From contig NZ_JANZLA010000005.1 of the NCBI RefSeq assembly GCF_025770785.1, positions 62,001 to 126,000 on the forward strand: 64,000 nucleotides of DNA. Reading direction: 5' to 3'. Both the position numbers and the translations under genes were made by a program. This stretch comes from Cellulomonas sp. SG140. GTDB lineage: Bacteria; Actinomycetota; Actinomycetes; Actinomycetales; Cellulomonadaceae. The notes beneath the pieces were generated by a model. That model did not search any database. It was not told where the DNA came from and worked only from the letters and a program-made list of their open reading frames with translations. Each line of letters begins with the position of its first letter. Position 1 is the first letter of the stretch. Below are positions 52,223 to 61,209 of the stretch, one piece after another.

Positions 52223-53776
52223 GTGACGTGCCAGGATCGCCCGCTCGTGGAGCACAGTCGCGGTCAGTCCGCCCCCAGGAGCATCTTCCGGCGCACCTCT
52301 CCGGAGGACGCGCTCGCCGCGACGCACGACCCGCACCGGCAGCTGCGGCGCACCCTGACCCCCTGGGACCTGGCCGTGATGGGCGTCGCGGTGGCGGTCG
52401 GCGCGGGCATCTTCTCGGTCGGCGCGACGGCCGCGGCGAACTACGCGGGACCGGCCGTCATCGTGTCGTTCGTCGTCGCTGCCATCGTCTGCGGGCTGGC
52501 GATCATGTGCTACGCCGAGTTCGCGTCCTCGCTGCCGATCGCGGGATCGGCGTACACGTTCTCCTACGCGACGATGGGGGAGGGCGTCGCCTGGGTGATC
52601 GGGTGGGACCTGATCCTCGAGATGCTGCTGGCCGGCGCGGTGATCGCCAAGTTCTGGGGCGTGTACGTGGGGGACGCGCTGGCGCTGTTCGGGCTGCACG
52701 TGCCGATGCAGTTCCACGTCGGCGGCGTGAGCGTCGAGTGGGGGCCGGTGCTGGTGGTCGGCATCTTCACCACGCTGCTGGCGATCGGCACCCGCCTGTC
52801 CACCCGCGTGAACGCGGTGTTCACGGCGCTGAAGGTGGGCATCACGCTGTTCGTCGTCGTCGCCGGCTTCGCCTACGTCAAGGCCGCGAACTACCACCCG
52901 TTCGTGCCGCCGTCGCAGCCCTCCACCGCCGGCACCTCGGCGCTGCACCAGTCGCTGTTCGGCTGGCTGCTCGGCTGGGCCCCGGCCACCTACGGCGCCG
53001 CAGGCATCCTCTCCGGCGCCGCGCTGGTGTTCTTCGCGTTCATCGGGTTCGACGTCGTCGCGACCACCGCCGAGGAGACCAAGGACCCGCAGCGCACCAT
53101 GCCGCGCGGCATGCTCGGCGGCCTCGCGGTGGTGACGGTACTGTACATCCTGGTCAGCGTCGTGGTGACCGGCATGGTGCCGTACACGGAGCTGGCCAAG
53201 TCGGCGAGCCCGTCGCTGACCACGGCGTTCGTGCTGGTCGGTGCGACGTGGGCGGGGAAGGTGATCTCCGTCGGCATCGTGCTGGGCCTGACGTCGGTGG
53301 TGATGGTGCTGCTGCTGGGCCTGACCCGCATCGTGTTCGCGATGAGCCGCGACGGGCTGCTGCCGCGCGGCCTGTCCCGCACGTCGCCGCGGTTCGGCAC
53401 GCCGGCGCGGCTTCAGGTCGGTGCCGGTGTGGTGGTCGCGCTGATCGCCGGCCTCTCGCAGGTGCACCTGCTGGAGGAGATGATCAACATCGGCACGCTG
53501 TCCGCGTTCGTGCTGGTCAGCTTCGGGGTGCCGGTGCTGCGCAAGGCCCGCCCCGACCTGCCGCGCGGCTTCCGGGTGCCGTGGTCGCCGGTGCTGCCGT
53601 GGATCTCCGGCGTCGCCTGCCTGTGGCTGATGCTCAACCTGACGACGCTGACCTGGCTGCGGTTCGCGGTGTGGCTGGCGGTGGGCGCCGTGGTGTACGC
53701 GACGTACTCCTACCGGCACAGCCGGCTGGGTCGTGGCGAGGTGGTGCAGGCGCGCGAGGAGGACTCGCTGCTCTGA
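52223..53776 (+). CDS. APC superfamily amino acid permease
   Basis: A 517-residue membrane protein with 12 predicted spans. LTPWDLAVMGVAVAVGAGIFSVGATAAANYAGPAVIVSF is the conserved G-A-G-I-F substrate-binding first span; ALVFFAFIGFDVVATTAEETKDPQRTMPRGMLGG is the family loop. The C-terminal cytoplasmic part is short. It probably takes up amino acids or polyamines by cation symport. The GTG start at 52223 is uncertain: GGAGG lies only three bases upstream, and a GTG at 52250 is an alternative. Confidence 0.88.
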   Translation: MTCQDRPLVEHSRGQSAPRSIFRRTSPEDALAATHDPHRQLRRTLTPWDLAVMGVAVAVGAGIFSVGATAAANYAGPAVIVSFVVAAIVCGLAIMCYAEFASSLPIAGSAYTFSYATMGEGVAWVIGWDLILEMLLAGAVIAKFWGVYVGDALALFGLHVPMQFHVGGVSVEWGPVLVVGIFTTLLAIGTRLSTRVNAVFTALKVGITLFVVVAGFAYVKAANYHPFVPPSQPSTAGTSALHQSLFGWLLGWAPATYGAAGILSGAALVFFAFIGFDVVATTAEETKDPQRTMPRGMLGGLAVVTVLYILVSVVVTGMVPYTELAKSASPSLTTAFVLVGATWAGKVISVGIVLGLTSVVMVLLLGLTRIVFAMSRDGLLPRGLSRTSPRFGTPARLQVGAGVVVALIAGLSQVHLLEEMINIGTLSAFVLVSFGVPVLRKARPDLPRGFRVPWSPVLPWISGVACLWLMLNLTTLTWLRFAVWLAVGAVVYATYSYRHSRLGRGEVVQAREEDSLL

Positions 53777-53937
53777 CGGCCGGGGGCGGGCAGGCCGTCG
53801 TCGGCCCGGCGTCGTCTGCCCGTCGTGGTCCCGCCGCAGCCCCCGTCGTCCGAGGGTCGTCCGGGCGGTGAACGTTGGACGAACACTGCGCGCACCCACC
53901 CGTCCGGCCGTATGCCGATCGCCGTGCGGGATGGACC

Positions 53938-54924
53938 ATGCTCCGCGTGCCGAACGACGTGAACCTCCTGGTCCGGGCCGCGCGCGCGACGGGCGCGACC
54001 CGGCCGGCCGTGATGCGAGACCTGGTCCGACCCCTGACCGTGACCGACGGGACCACCCCGATGAACGAGCTCGAGGTGCTGTTCCGCTCGCCGCACCTGC
54101 CGTGCATCGGCGTGCAGGACCCGGAGGACCCCTCGCGGCTGGGTCTGCTGACCCGCACGCGGTTCGCCGAGGCGATGACCGGGCGGCTCGGGTTCGGGCG
54201 GGCGGTGCTGACCCGGCAGCCGGTGGCGCAGGTCGCCGACTGGAACCCGCTGGTGGTGGACGAGCAGACCGCGGTGGTGGAGACGGCGGTCCGGGCGATC
54301 GAGCGGCCCGTCGAGTCGCGGTTCGACGAGGTGCTGGTGCGGGCGGACGCGTGGCAGATGGTCGGCACCGGCGACCTGATCGGCGCCCTGGTCGCGGCGC
54401 TGACCGGGCGGTCGCTGCACGACCCGCTGACCGGCCTGCCGTCCCGTGAGCTGGTCCGGCACACGATGCGGGACTGGGCGAAGCTGCTGCGCGGCACGCA
54501 GCGCCGCATGGTGGTGCTGCTGGTGGACGTCGTCGAGTTCGGCGCGATCAACGCGGCGCACGGCGAGGCCGTCGGCGACCTGGTGCTCCGCGCGATCGCC
54601 GAGCGGCTGACGCAGGTGGTGCCGAGCGGATTCCTGGTGGGCCGCACGGGCGGTGACGAGTTCATGGTGCTGGGGCTGCTGCCCGCGGCTGTCGAGCAGC
54701 GGGCGCCGGCGCAGCGCGAGGAGCTGCGGGTGCAGGTGGCCGCGGGGCTCGCCGGTTCGCCGGAGGATGGGACGGAGGGGCAGCTGCCGCCGCTGCGCGT
54801 GGTCGCGGCGGCGTCGACCCCCGGCTGGGCGGACCTGGACCTGCTGATGCAGGACGCGCAGCGGGCGATGCGGCTGGCCAAGCGCGGTGGTGACGGCCTG
54901 GCGCGGTCGGCGGGGGCCGCCTGA
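53938..54924 (+). CDS. GGDEF-domain protein (putative diguanylate cyclase)
   Basis: A 328-residue protein. The N-terminal part resembles a CBS-like sensor pair (VRPLTVTDGTTPMNELEVLFRSPHLPCIGVQD; GRAVLTRQPVAQVADWNPLVVDEQ). The C-terminal GGDEF domain starts DPLTGLPSRELVRHTMRDW and has VLLVDVVEFGAINAAHGEAVGDLVLRAIAERL and an intact GRTGGDEF active site; no inhibitory RxxD motif precedes it. It should make cyclic di-GMP; an RsiG-like protein at 27585 is a possible listener. The start is uncertain: an ATG at 53938 fits the domain, an upstream TTG at 53875 is open. Confidence 0.82.
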   Translation: MLRVPNDVNLLVRAARATGATRPAVMRDLVRPLTVTDGTTPMNELEVLFRSPHLPCIGVQDPEDPSRLGLLTRTRFAEAMTGRLGFGRAVLTRQPVAQVADWNPLVVDEQTAVVETAVRAIERPVESRFDEVLVRADAWQMVGTGDLIGALVAALTGRSLHDPLTGLPSRELVRHTMRDWAKLLRGTQRRMVVLLVDVVEFGAINAAHGEAVGDLVLRAIAERLTQVVPSGFLVGRTGGDEFMVLGLLPAAVEQRAPAQREELRVQVAAGLAGSPEDGTEGQLPPLRVVAAASTPGWADLDLLMQDAQRAMRLAKRGGDGLARSAGAA

Positions 54925-54968
54925 CGGGTGTCGGGTGGTGGCTGGCGGACGGCGACCGACGGCTGGGC

Positions 54969-55742
54969 TCAGGACCAGCGCAGGGTCGCCTCGGGCAACG
55001 CCTCGACGAACTCGCGGGTGTCCGGGTGCACCGGGTCGGCCAGCACGTCGCGCAGGCTGCCGGTCTGCACCAGCTGCCCCTCGGCCAGCACGTGCACCCG
55101 GGTGGTCAGCTGCTCGAGCAGCCGCACGTCGTGCGAGGCGAGCAGCAGCCCGATGCCGGCAGGACCGACCAGGGCGGAGATCCGCTCCGCGATGTGGTGG
55201 CGCATGGCGGGGTCGAGCGCCGTGAGCGGCTCGTCGAGCAGCAGCACGTCCGGCCGGGCGGCGAGGGCGCTCGCGATCGCCAGCCGCTGACGCTCACCGC
55301 CGGACAGGGTGCCCACCTTGCGGCGGAGCACGTGCGCGGGCAGCTCCACGACGGCCAGGGCACCCTCGGCGTCGCCACCCGTGGACCGGCCGGCGGCGCG
55401 CGCCTCGTCGAGCGCGAGGCGGAGCACGCGCTCGGCGGTGTGCTCGGGGTCGGCGTTGGCCAAGCCGTTCTGGTGCACCGTCCGCAGCCGGGCGCGCAGC
55501 GCCTTGCGGTCGCGCCGCGCCGGCTTCGCCACGCGGCGGCCGTCGAAGGTCACCGAACCTCGGCTCGGCACCAGCGCGCCCGCGAGGACCTGCACCAGCG
55601 TGGACTTGCCGACGCCGGACAGGCCGAGCAGCCCGAGGGCGTCACCAGGGGAGACGTCGACGTCCACCCCGGCCAGCACCGCGGCACCGCCGTAGCCGGC
55701 CCACACGTCCCTCGCCTGCAGCAGGCCCGTCCCGTTGCCCAT
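54969..55742 (-). CDS. ABC transporter ATPase resembling NikE/DppF
   Basis: A 257-residue ATPase. Walker A LGLSGVGKSTLVQVLAG (residues about 36-52), signature LSGGERQRLAIASALAARP, Walker B VLLLDEPLTALDP and switch His in LLLASHDVRLLEQLTTRVHVLAEG. ARLRTVHQN is the Q-loop. The spacing is that of the peptide/nickel importer subfamily. No permease or substrate-binding protein genes flank it, so it is orphan here. The ATG begins 9 bases inside a region divergent from the DMFase-like gene. Confidence 0.85.
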   Translation of the reverse strand: MGNGTGLLQARDVWAGYGGAAVLAGVDVDVSPGDALGLLGLSGVGKSTLVQVLAGALVPSRGSVTFDGRRVAKPARRDRKALRARLRTVHQNGLANADPEHTAERVLRLALDEARAAGRSTGGDAEGALAVVELPAHVLRRKVGTLSGGERQRLAIASALAARPDVLLLDEPLTALDPAMRHHIAERISALVGPAGIGLLLASHDVRLLEQLTTRVHVLAEGQLVQTGSLRDVLADPVHPDTREFVEALPEATLRWS

Positions 55743-55917
55743 GACCGTCCTTCGTCGCCGTCCGGACCGCCGCGGTCCCGGTGGCGTCCAACGACCGACG
55801 CCCCAGGAAGGATCCCACTGCGGCGTGAGGGGCTCGTCACAGGAGGTGCGCACCGGCCCGGCGGCCGTCGGCGCGGGCCGGGAGGCGGGGTGAGCGGCTC
55901 CCGGTGACACTGACGTG

Positions 55918-57582
55918 ATGTCGGCCGAGGACGGATCGGGAGCCCGACGCTCGCGGCGGTCCGGCCGCCGGGCGGCGGTGCTGGCGGGCGTGGCCGTCCT
56001 CGTCCTCCTCCTCGGCGCAGGGGCCGTGGTGCTCGCGGCGCGCGGTCGACCGGTCCAGGCGGCCGGGTCGTCGTCCCCGGGGCGCGTCCCGGATGCCGGC
56101 ACCGCCGGCCCGACCGCCGGCCCGACCTCGTCGGTCGCGCCGCTGACCCCGACGGACGACTGGCACGTCGCCTCGCCGCCCGGGACCCACATCGAGGGCT
56201 ATGCGGACCGCACCAGCGTCCGCACCGACGGCCAGGTGCAGCTGCGCGTGTCGGCCACGGGCAGGTCGTTCGGCGTGACGGTGCTCCGGATGGGGTCGTA
56301 CGGCTCGTCGGTCGCGGCCCGACTGGCGCAGGCCGGGCCGTTCCGTGTGGTGGCGCAGCCGCCGTCGACCGTCGTGCCCGAGACCCGGACGGTCACCACG
56401 TCCTGGACCCCGACCGCCACCCTCACCGCGACGGGGTGGCCGCCGGGCGCGTACCTGCTGCGCCTCGAGGGGGACGACGGTGCTGAGGGCTACGTCCCGC
56501 TGACCGTGCGCTCGGACAGCACGGCCGGGAAGGTGGTGCTGGTCCAGGCGGTCACCACCTGGCAGGCCTACAACGACTACGGCGGCCTGAGCCTCTACCA
56601 CGGCAAGGACGGGATGCCGGCGAGCCGGTCGTTCGCCGTGACGTTCGACCGGCCCTACGCCGAGGCCTCCGGCAGCGGCGACTTCCTCGGCAACGAGCTG
56701 CCTCTCGTGACGTTCGCCGAGCACCTCGGGCTTCCCCTCGCCTACGCGACGGACGTCGACCTGCAGGAGGACCCGCACCTGCTCGACGGCGCCCGCGCCG
56801 TGGTGTCCCCGGGGCACGACGAGTACTGGTCGACCTCGATGCGGCAGGCGGTGACCCGGGCCCGCGACGCCGGGACCAACGTGGCGTTCCTCGGCGCCAA
56901 CGCCGTCTACCGGCACATCCGGTTCGGGTCCACGCCCGTGGGACCGGACCGGCTGGAGATCGACTACAAGAGCACCGCGGACCCGATCACCGCGACCGAC
57001 CCCTCCGAGTCGACGACGCAGTGGCGCTCCGCTCCCGTGCCACGTCCGGAGAGCGACCTGGTCGGCGGCTTCTACCAGTGCAACCCGGTCAAGGCGCCGC
57101 TCGTCGTGGCGCACCGGCTGTCGTGGCTCACCGAGGGCCTGCAGCCCGGGCAGACGCTCGGGACGCTCGTCGGGCCGGAGTACGACCGGGTCGACCTCTC
57201 GGTGCCCACGCCCCATCCCCTCCAGGTCCTGTTCCACTCGCCCGTCACGTGCAAGCTCATGGGCCGGACCGTCCAGGACGCCGCGGACGTCACCTACTAC
57301 ACGACGACCAGCGGCGCGGGCGTGTTCGACGCGGGCACCAGCAAGTGGGTGTGCGCACTCGACGACACGGCGTGCGAAGCCGGGTGGGGCGACGCGGCGA
57401 CGTACCAGGTGGTGCGGCAGGTGACCCAGAGGTTGCTGACCGAGGCGGCCAAGGGTCCGTTGGGTCGGACGCACCCGGCGCAGGACACCACGGGCGGTAC
57501 GCCGGGGCGTGATGACGGGGTCGCCGGCATCCACGGAGGCGGCCCGACGCCGTCGACCCCTGGAGTCGCGCCGACGCCCTGA
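55918..57582 (+). CDS. Membrane-anchored N,N-dimethylformamidase beta-subunit-like protein
   Basis: A 554-residue protein with an N-terminal anchor (AVLAGVAVLVLLLGAGAVVLA) and Ser/Pro/Thr-rich linker, then the DMFase-like large domain: GYADRTSVRTDGQVQLRVSATG, FGVTVLRMGSYGSSVAARLAQAG, VQAVTTWQAYNDYGGLSLYHGKDG, SRSFAVTFDRPYAEASGSGDFLGNELPL, VVSPGHDEYWSTSMRQAV, AFLGANAVYRHIRF, then a Gly/Pro/Thr-rich tail. These segments match the beta-subunit-like family of actinobacteria, whose members beyond true DMFases have no known substrate; the alpha subunit is not here. GACACT lies six bases before the ATG. Confidence 0.85.
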   Translation: MSAEDGSGARRSRRSGRRAAVLAGVAVLVLLLGAGAVVLAARGRPVQAAGSSSPGRVPDAGTAGPTAGPTSSVAPLTPTDDWHVASPPGTHIEGYADRTSVRTDGQVQLRVSATGRSFGVTVLRMGSYGSSVAARLAQAGPFRVVAQPPSTVVPETRTVTTSWTPTATLTATGWPPGAYLLRLEGDDGAEGYVPLTVRSDSTAGKVVLVQAVTTWQAYNDYGGLSLYHGKDGMPASRSFAVTFDRPYAEASGSGDFLGNELPLVTFAEHLGLPLAYATDVDLQEDPHLLDGARAVVSPGHDEYWSTSMRQAVTRARDAGTNVAFLGANAVYRHIRFGSTPVGPDRLEIDYKSTADPITATDPSESTTQWRSAPVPRPESDLVGGFYQCNPVKAPLVVAHRLSWLTEGLQPGQTLGTLVGPEYDRVDLSVPTPHPLQVLFHSPVTCKLMGRTVQDAADVTYYTTTSGAGVFDAGTSKWVCALDDTACEAGWGDAATYQVVRQVTQRLLTEAAKGPLGRTHPAQDTTGGTPGRDDGVAGIHGGGPTPSTPGVAPTP

Positions 57583-57597
57583 ACGCTGGGAGGCGGC

Positions 57598-60500
57598 TCA
57601 GTCGACCGCGGCCTGCGCCGAACGCTCCAGCGCCCGGTCGGCGAGCGTGTCCGGGGTGCCGAACCGGTGGGCGGTGACGGTGACGGACTGCTCACGCAGG
57701 AACGTGAGCAGCTCCACCCGGCCGGACTCGGTGACGGGCTGACCGTAGACCGCCAGCTCGGGTCGCGGTCCGGTGGCGTGCGCGAGCGCGTCGGGGTCGC
57801 CGTCCACCAGCCGGATGCGGCCGGACGGCAGGCTGCGGACAGCGGCGAGCCACGTGGTGTCGTCCTCGGCGCGGACGGTCACGCCGAGGTCGTGCAGCAC
57901 GGCGCCGAGCGGGGCTGGCAGCAGGTGCGACGTGGAGACGGTGACCTCGGCACCGGCCACCAGCCCGGCGCCGACCACGCGCAGCAGGGCGGCGACCGAC
58001 CCGCGCCGGCCGAGCCGCACCAGCACCGGCACCGGCCGGTAGCGCAGGACGTTGCGCTCCGCGGCCAGGCCGGTGACGTCGTCGGACATCGAGAAGACGT
58101 CGCGCCAGGCGAGGGCGTCCGATGCGAGGGCCCGCTCGAGCGGACCGGCGGCGGGCGTCGCGGCACCGGTCGGCGCGACCGACGGGCTGTCGGAGGAGGA
58201 CGACGAGGTCTGTGCCGGACCGACCGGCCGGAAGTCCGCCTCGTCGTGCGCGAACGGTGCATCGGCCACACCTGCGGCGCGGGCCGCCTCGAGCAGCCGG
58301 GTGGCCGCCGGACCCAACGGTGCGCCGTGCCGGGCGGGCGCGGAGGCCCAGTCGACCAGCGGCACCAGGGTGTTCGGACCGCCGGCCTTGGCGCCGGGGC
58401 CCACCGCGGACCGCTTCCAGCCGCCGAACGGCTGCCGCCGCACGATCGCCCCGGTGATGCCGCGGTTGACGTAGAGGTTGCCCGCCTCGACACGGGCCAG
58501 CCAGTGCGCCACCTCGTCCACGTCCTGGCTGTGCAGGCCCGCGGTCAGCCCGTAGTCGACACCGTTCTGCAGGTCGATCGCCTCGTCGAGCGTCTCGGCC
58601 GTCATCACGCCGAGCACCGGCCCGAAGTACTCGGTGCGGTGGAACGCCGATCCCGCCCGTACCCCGGCGCGCACGCCCGGCGTCCACAGGCGGCCGGAGT
58701 CGTCCAGGCGGCGCGGCCGCACGGCCCAGCTCTCGCCCGGCGCCAGGCGGGTCAGGCCGTCGAGCAGCTTGCCCTCCGCGGGCTCGATCACCGGCCCCAT
58801 CTGCGTCGCCGGGTCGGCCGGGAAGCCGACGCGCAGGCTGGTCACCGCGTCGAGCAGCTGGTCGTGGAACCGCCGGGACGTGCCGACCGACCCCACCAGG
58901 ATCACCAGCGACGCAGCCGAGCACTTCTGGCCCGCGTGCCCGAAGGCGGAGGCGACGACGTCGCGCACAGCCAGGTCGAGGTCGGCGCTCGGGGTCACGA
59001 CGATCGCGTTCTTCCCGCTCGTCTCCGCCAGCAGGTGCAGCCCGGGCCGGAAGCCGGCGAACAGCCGCGCCGTCTCGAACGAGCCGGTGAGCAGCAGCCG
59101 GTCGACGCGCGCGTCGGAGACGAGGGCCTTGCCGAGACCGTCCTCGGCGACGTGCACCAGCGCCAGGACCTCGCGCGGCACACCGGCCGCCCACAGCGCC
59201 TCGGCCAGCACCGAACCGCACCGGGCCGCCTGCGGCGCCGGCTTGAGCACCACCGCCGAGCCGGCCGCGAGCGGGGCCAGCACCGAACCGGCGGCGATCG
59301 AGACCGGGAAGTTCCACGGCGGCGTCGCCAGGCTGAGCCGGACCGGGTGCGCGACGGCGCCGTCGATCCCTTCGAGCTCCTCCGCGAGCCCCGCGTACCA
59401 GCGGGCGAAGTCGACCGCCTCGCTGACCTCGGGGTCGGCCTGGTCGAGGGTCTTGCCGGTCTCGGCCGCCATCACCTCGCACAGGTCGCCACGGCGCCGC
59501 TCCAGCTCGTCGGCCGCCCGGCGCAGCACCGTGGCGCGCTCGCGGGCGGACAGGGCGCCCCACTCGGCGCCGGCCGCGGCGGTGGCGGCGAGGACGCGGT
59601 CGAGCTCCGCCGGGTCGGTCACCGTGTGCTCGTCGCGCGTCTGCGCGCCCAGCCGTGACGACGGGACGCGGGCGAGCAGCTCGCGTGCCCACTCCTGGTT
59701 CGCGGCGAGCGACGGGTCGGTGTCGGGGGCCGAGGCGAAGGGCCGGGCGTCGGACGAGGCCGCGGCGGCACGGCGCCGGTCCCGCGTGCGCCGCGGTGCC
59801 GGCACCTCGTCGCGCGTGTCCACCAGCGCCTGGAGCGAGGCGAGGAACCGGTCTCGCTCGCGGGTGAACGCGACCTCGTCGTCGGCCATCGTGAACAGCG
59901 ACGACATCACGTTCTCCGGGCTGGCGGCCTCCTCGAGCCGCCGCACCAGGTAGGCGATCGCCACGTCGAAGTGCTCAGGGTGCACCACGGGCGTGTACAG
60001 CAGCAGCCGCCCCGTCGACCGGCGGACCGCCTCGGCCTGCCCGGTGGCCATGCCGAGCAGCATCTCCGTCTCCACCGCGTCCTGGACCCCACGCCGGCCG
60101 GCCAGCAGCCAGGCGAAGGCCAGGTCGAACAGGTTGTGGCCGGCCACGCCGAGGTGCACCTTCGCCGTCCGCTCCGGCGTCAGCGCCCAGTCCAGCACCC
60201 GCTTGTACGCGGTGTCCGTCTCCTGCTTGGTGTCCCAGGTGGCCGGCGGCCAGTCGTGCAGCTGCGCGTCGACGTGCTCCATCGACAGGTTCGCGCCCTT
60301 GACCAGGCGCACCTTGACCGGCGCACCGCCGCCGGTTCGCCGCGTGGCCGCCCAGTCCTGCAGCCGCTGCATCGCGCCCAGCGCGTCCGGCAGGTACGCC
60401 TGCAGCACCACGCCCGCGTGCAGGTCGCGCAGCTCCGGCCGGTCGAGCAGCCGCATGAACACCTCGAGGGTCAGGTCGAGGTCGCGGTACTCCTCCATGT

Positions 60501-61200
60501 CGAGGGTGACGACGGTGCCCGTCGCCGCGGCGCGTCGGTACAGGGGGAGCAGGTGGGCCACCACCTCGTCGACGGTCGCGTCGAACGCCCAGGGCGCGTG
60601 CGGACCGCTGACCGACGACACCTTGATGGACACGTGGTCGACGTCGGTGCGCTCGAGCAGCCTGGCGGTGCCCTCCAGCCGGCGGTCCGCCTCGCGGCGC
60701 CCGAGCACGGCCTCGCCCAGGAGGTTGAGGTTGAGGGCGACGCCATCGCGGCGCAGATGGGCGAGGGCGGCACCGAGGTGGGCGTCGGACGCGTCGACGA
60801 CGAGGTGGCCGACCAGCTCGCGCAGCACCCGGCGGGCCATGGGGACGACGACGCCCGGTGCGACGGGTCCCGCGAGGCCGCCGGTCCGCACGGCCCAGCG
60901 CAGCGGCGCCGGCAGGAAGCCCGGCACGTCGCGGGACAGCGTCGCCAGCGCCCGGGCGGCCGCCGCCGGGTCCTCGGGACGCACCACCCGGTCGATGAAC
61001 CCGACCGCGAACCGCAGCCCGGCGGGATCTCGCAGCAGCCCCGCCAGCAGGGACGCGCCCCGGTCGGGCGGCACGTCGGCAGCCTCGTCGAGCCAGCGGC
61101 GCACCAGCGCCTCGACGTCGGGGACCAGGTCGAGCAGCTCGTCGTCCATCCACTCGATCGTGGCCCGGTCGGCACCGCTCCGCGCGACGAACCGCCGCAC
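57598..61200 (-). CDS. putA: Bifunctional proline dehydrogenase / L-glutamate gamma-semialdehyde dehydrogenase
   Basis: A 1200-residue PutA. The proline dehydrogenase barrel spans about 60-450 (LNLNLLGEAVLGRREADRRL, HVSIKVSSVSG, DMEEYRDLDLTLEVF, VRLVKGANLSMEHVDAQLHDWP, AYKRVLDWAL). The aldehyde dehydrogenase domain covers about 500-1000: TPPWNFPVSIAAGSVLAPLAAGSAV, VLLAETSGKNAIVV (Glu near 721), HAGQKCSAASLVILVG (Cys near 758), YFGPVLGVMTAETLDEAI. The last 190 residues are the C-terminal domain of type C PutA. There is no N-terminal DNA-binding domain. The GTG at 61200 or ATG at 61149 may be used. Confidence 0.93.
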   Translation of the reverse strand: MRRFVARSGADRATIEWMDDELLDLVPDVEALVRRWLDEAADVPPDRGASLLAGLLRDPAGLRFAVGFIDRVVRPEDPAAAARALATLSRDVPGFLPAPLRWAVRTGGLAGPVAPGVVVPMARRVLRELVGHLVVDASDAHLGAALAHLRRDGVALNLNLLGEAVLGRREADRRLEGTARLLERTDVDHVSIKVSSVSGPHAPWAFDATVDEVVAHLLPLYRRAAATGTVVTLDMEEYRDLDLTLEVFMRLLDRPELRDLHAGVVLQAYLPDALGAMQRLQDWAATRRTGGGAPVKVRLVKGANLSMEHVDAQLHDWPPATWDTKQETDTAYKRVLDWALTPERTAKVHLGVAGHNLFDLAFAWLLAGRRGVQDAVETEMLLGMATGQAEAVRRSTGRLLLYTPVVHPEHFDVAIAYLVRRLEEAASPENVMSSLFTMADDEVAFTRERDRFLASLQALVDTRDEVPAPRRTRDRRRAAAASSDARPFASAPDTDPSLAANQEWARELLARVPSSRLGAQTRDEHTVTDPAELDRVLAATAAAGAEWGALSARERATVLRRAADELERRRGDLCEVMAAETGKTLDQADPEVSEAVDFARWYAGLAEELEGIDGAVAHPVRLSLATPPWNFPVSIAAGSVLAPLAAGSAVVLKPAPQAARCGSVLAEALWAAGVPREVLALVHVAEDGLGKALVSDARVDRLLLTGSFETARLFAGFRPGLHLLAETSGKNAIVVTPSADLDLAVRDVVASAFGHAGQKCSAASLVILVGSVGTSRRFHDQLLDAVTSLRVGFPADPATQMGPVIEPAEGKLLDGLTRLAPGESWAVRPRRLDDSGRLWTPGVRAGVRAGSAFHRTEYFGPVLGVMTAETLDEAIDLQNGVDYGLTAGLHSQDVDEVAHWLARVEAGNLYVNRGITGAIVRRQPFGGWKRSAVGPGAKAGGPNTLVPLVDWASAPARHGAPLGPAATRLLEAARAAGVADAPFAHDEADFRPVGPAQTSSSSSDSPSVAPTGAATPAAGPLERALASDALAWRDVFSMSDDVTGLAAERNVLRYRPVPVLVRLGRRGSVAALLRVVGAGLVAGAEVTVSTSHLLPAPLGAVLHDLGVTVRAEDDTTWLAAVRSLPSGRIRLVDGDPDALAHATGPRPELAVYGQPVTESGRVELLTFLREQSVTVTAHRFGTPDTLADRALERSAQAAVD

Positions 61201-61209
61201 CCGGCCGAC

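Noticed and set aside
47531-53899. A 2122-codon open frame antisense to the DevS-like, clpC and permease genes
   Set aside because: It mirrors three recognisable genes and consists of His/Arg/Asp/Val-rich sequence without domains. Long antisense frames are expected at this GC content.
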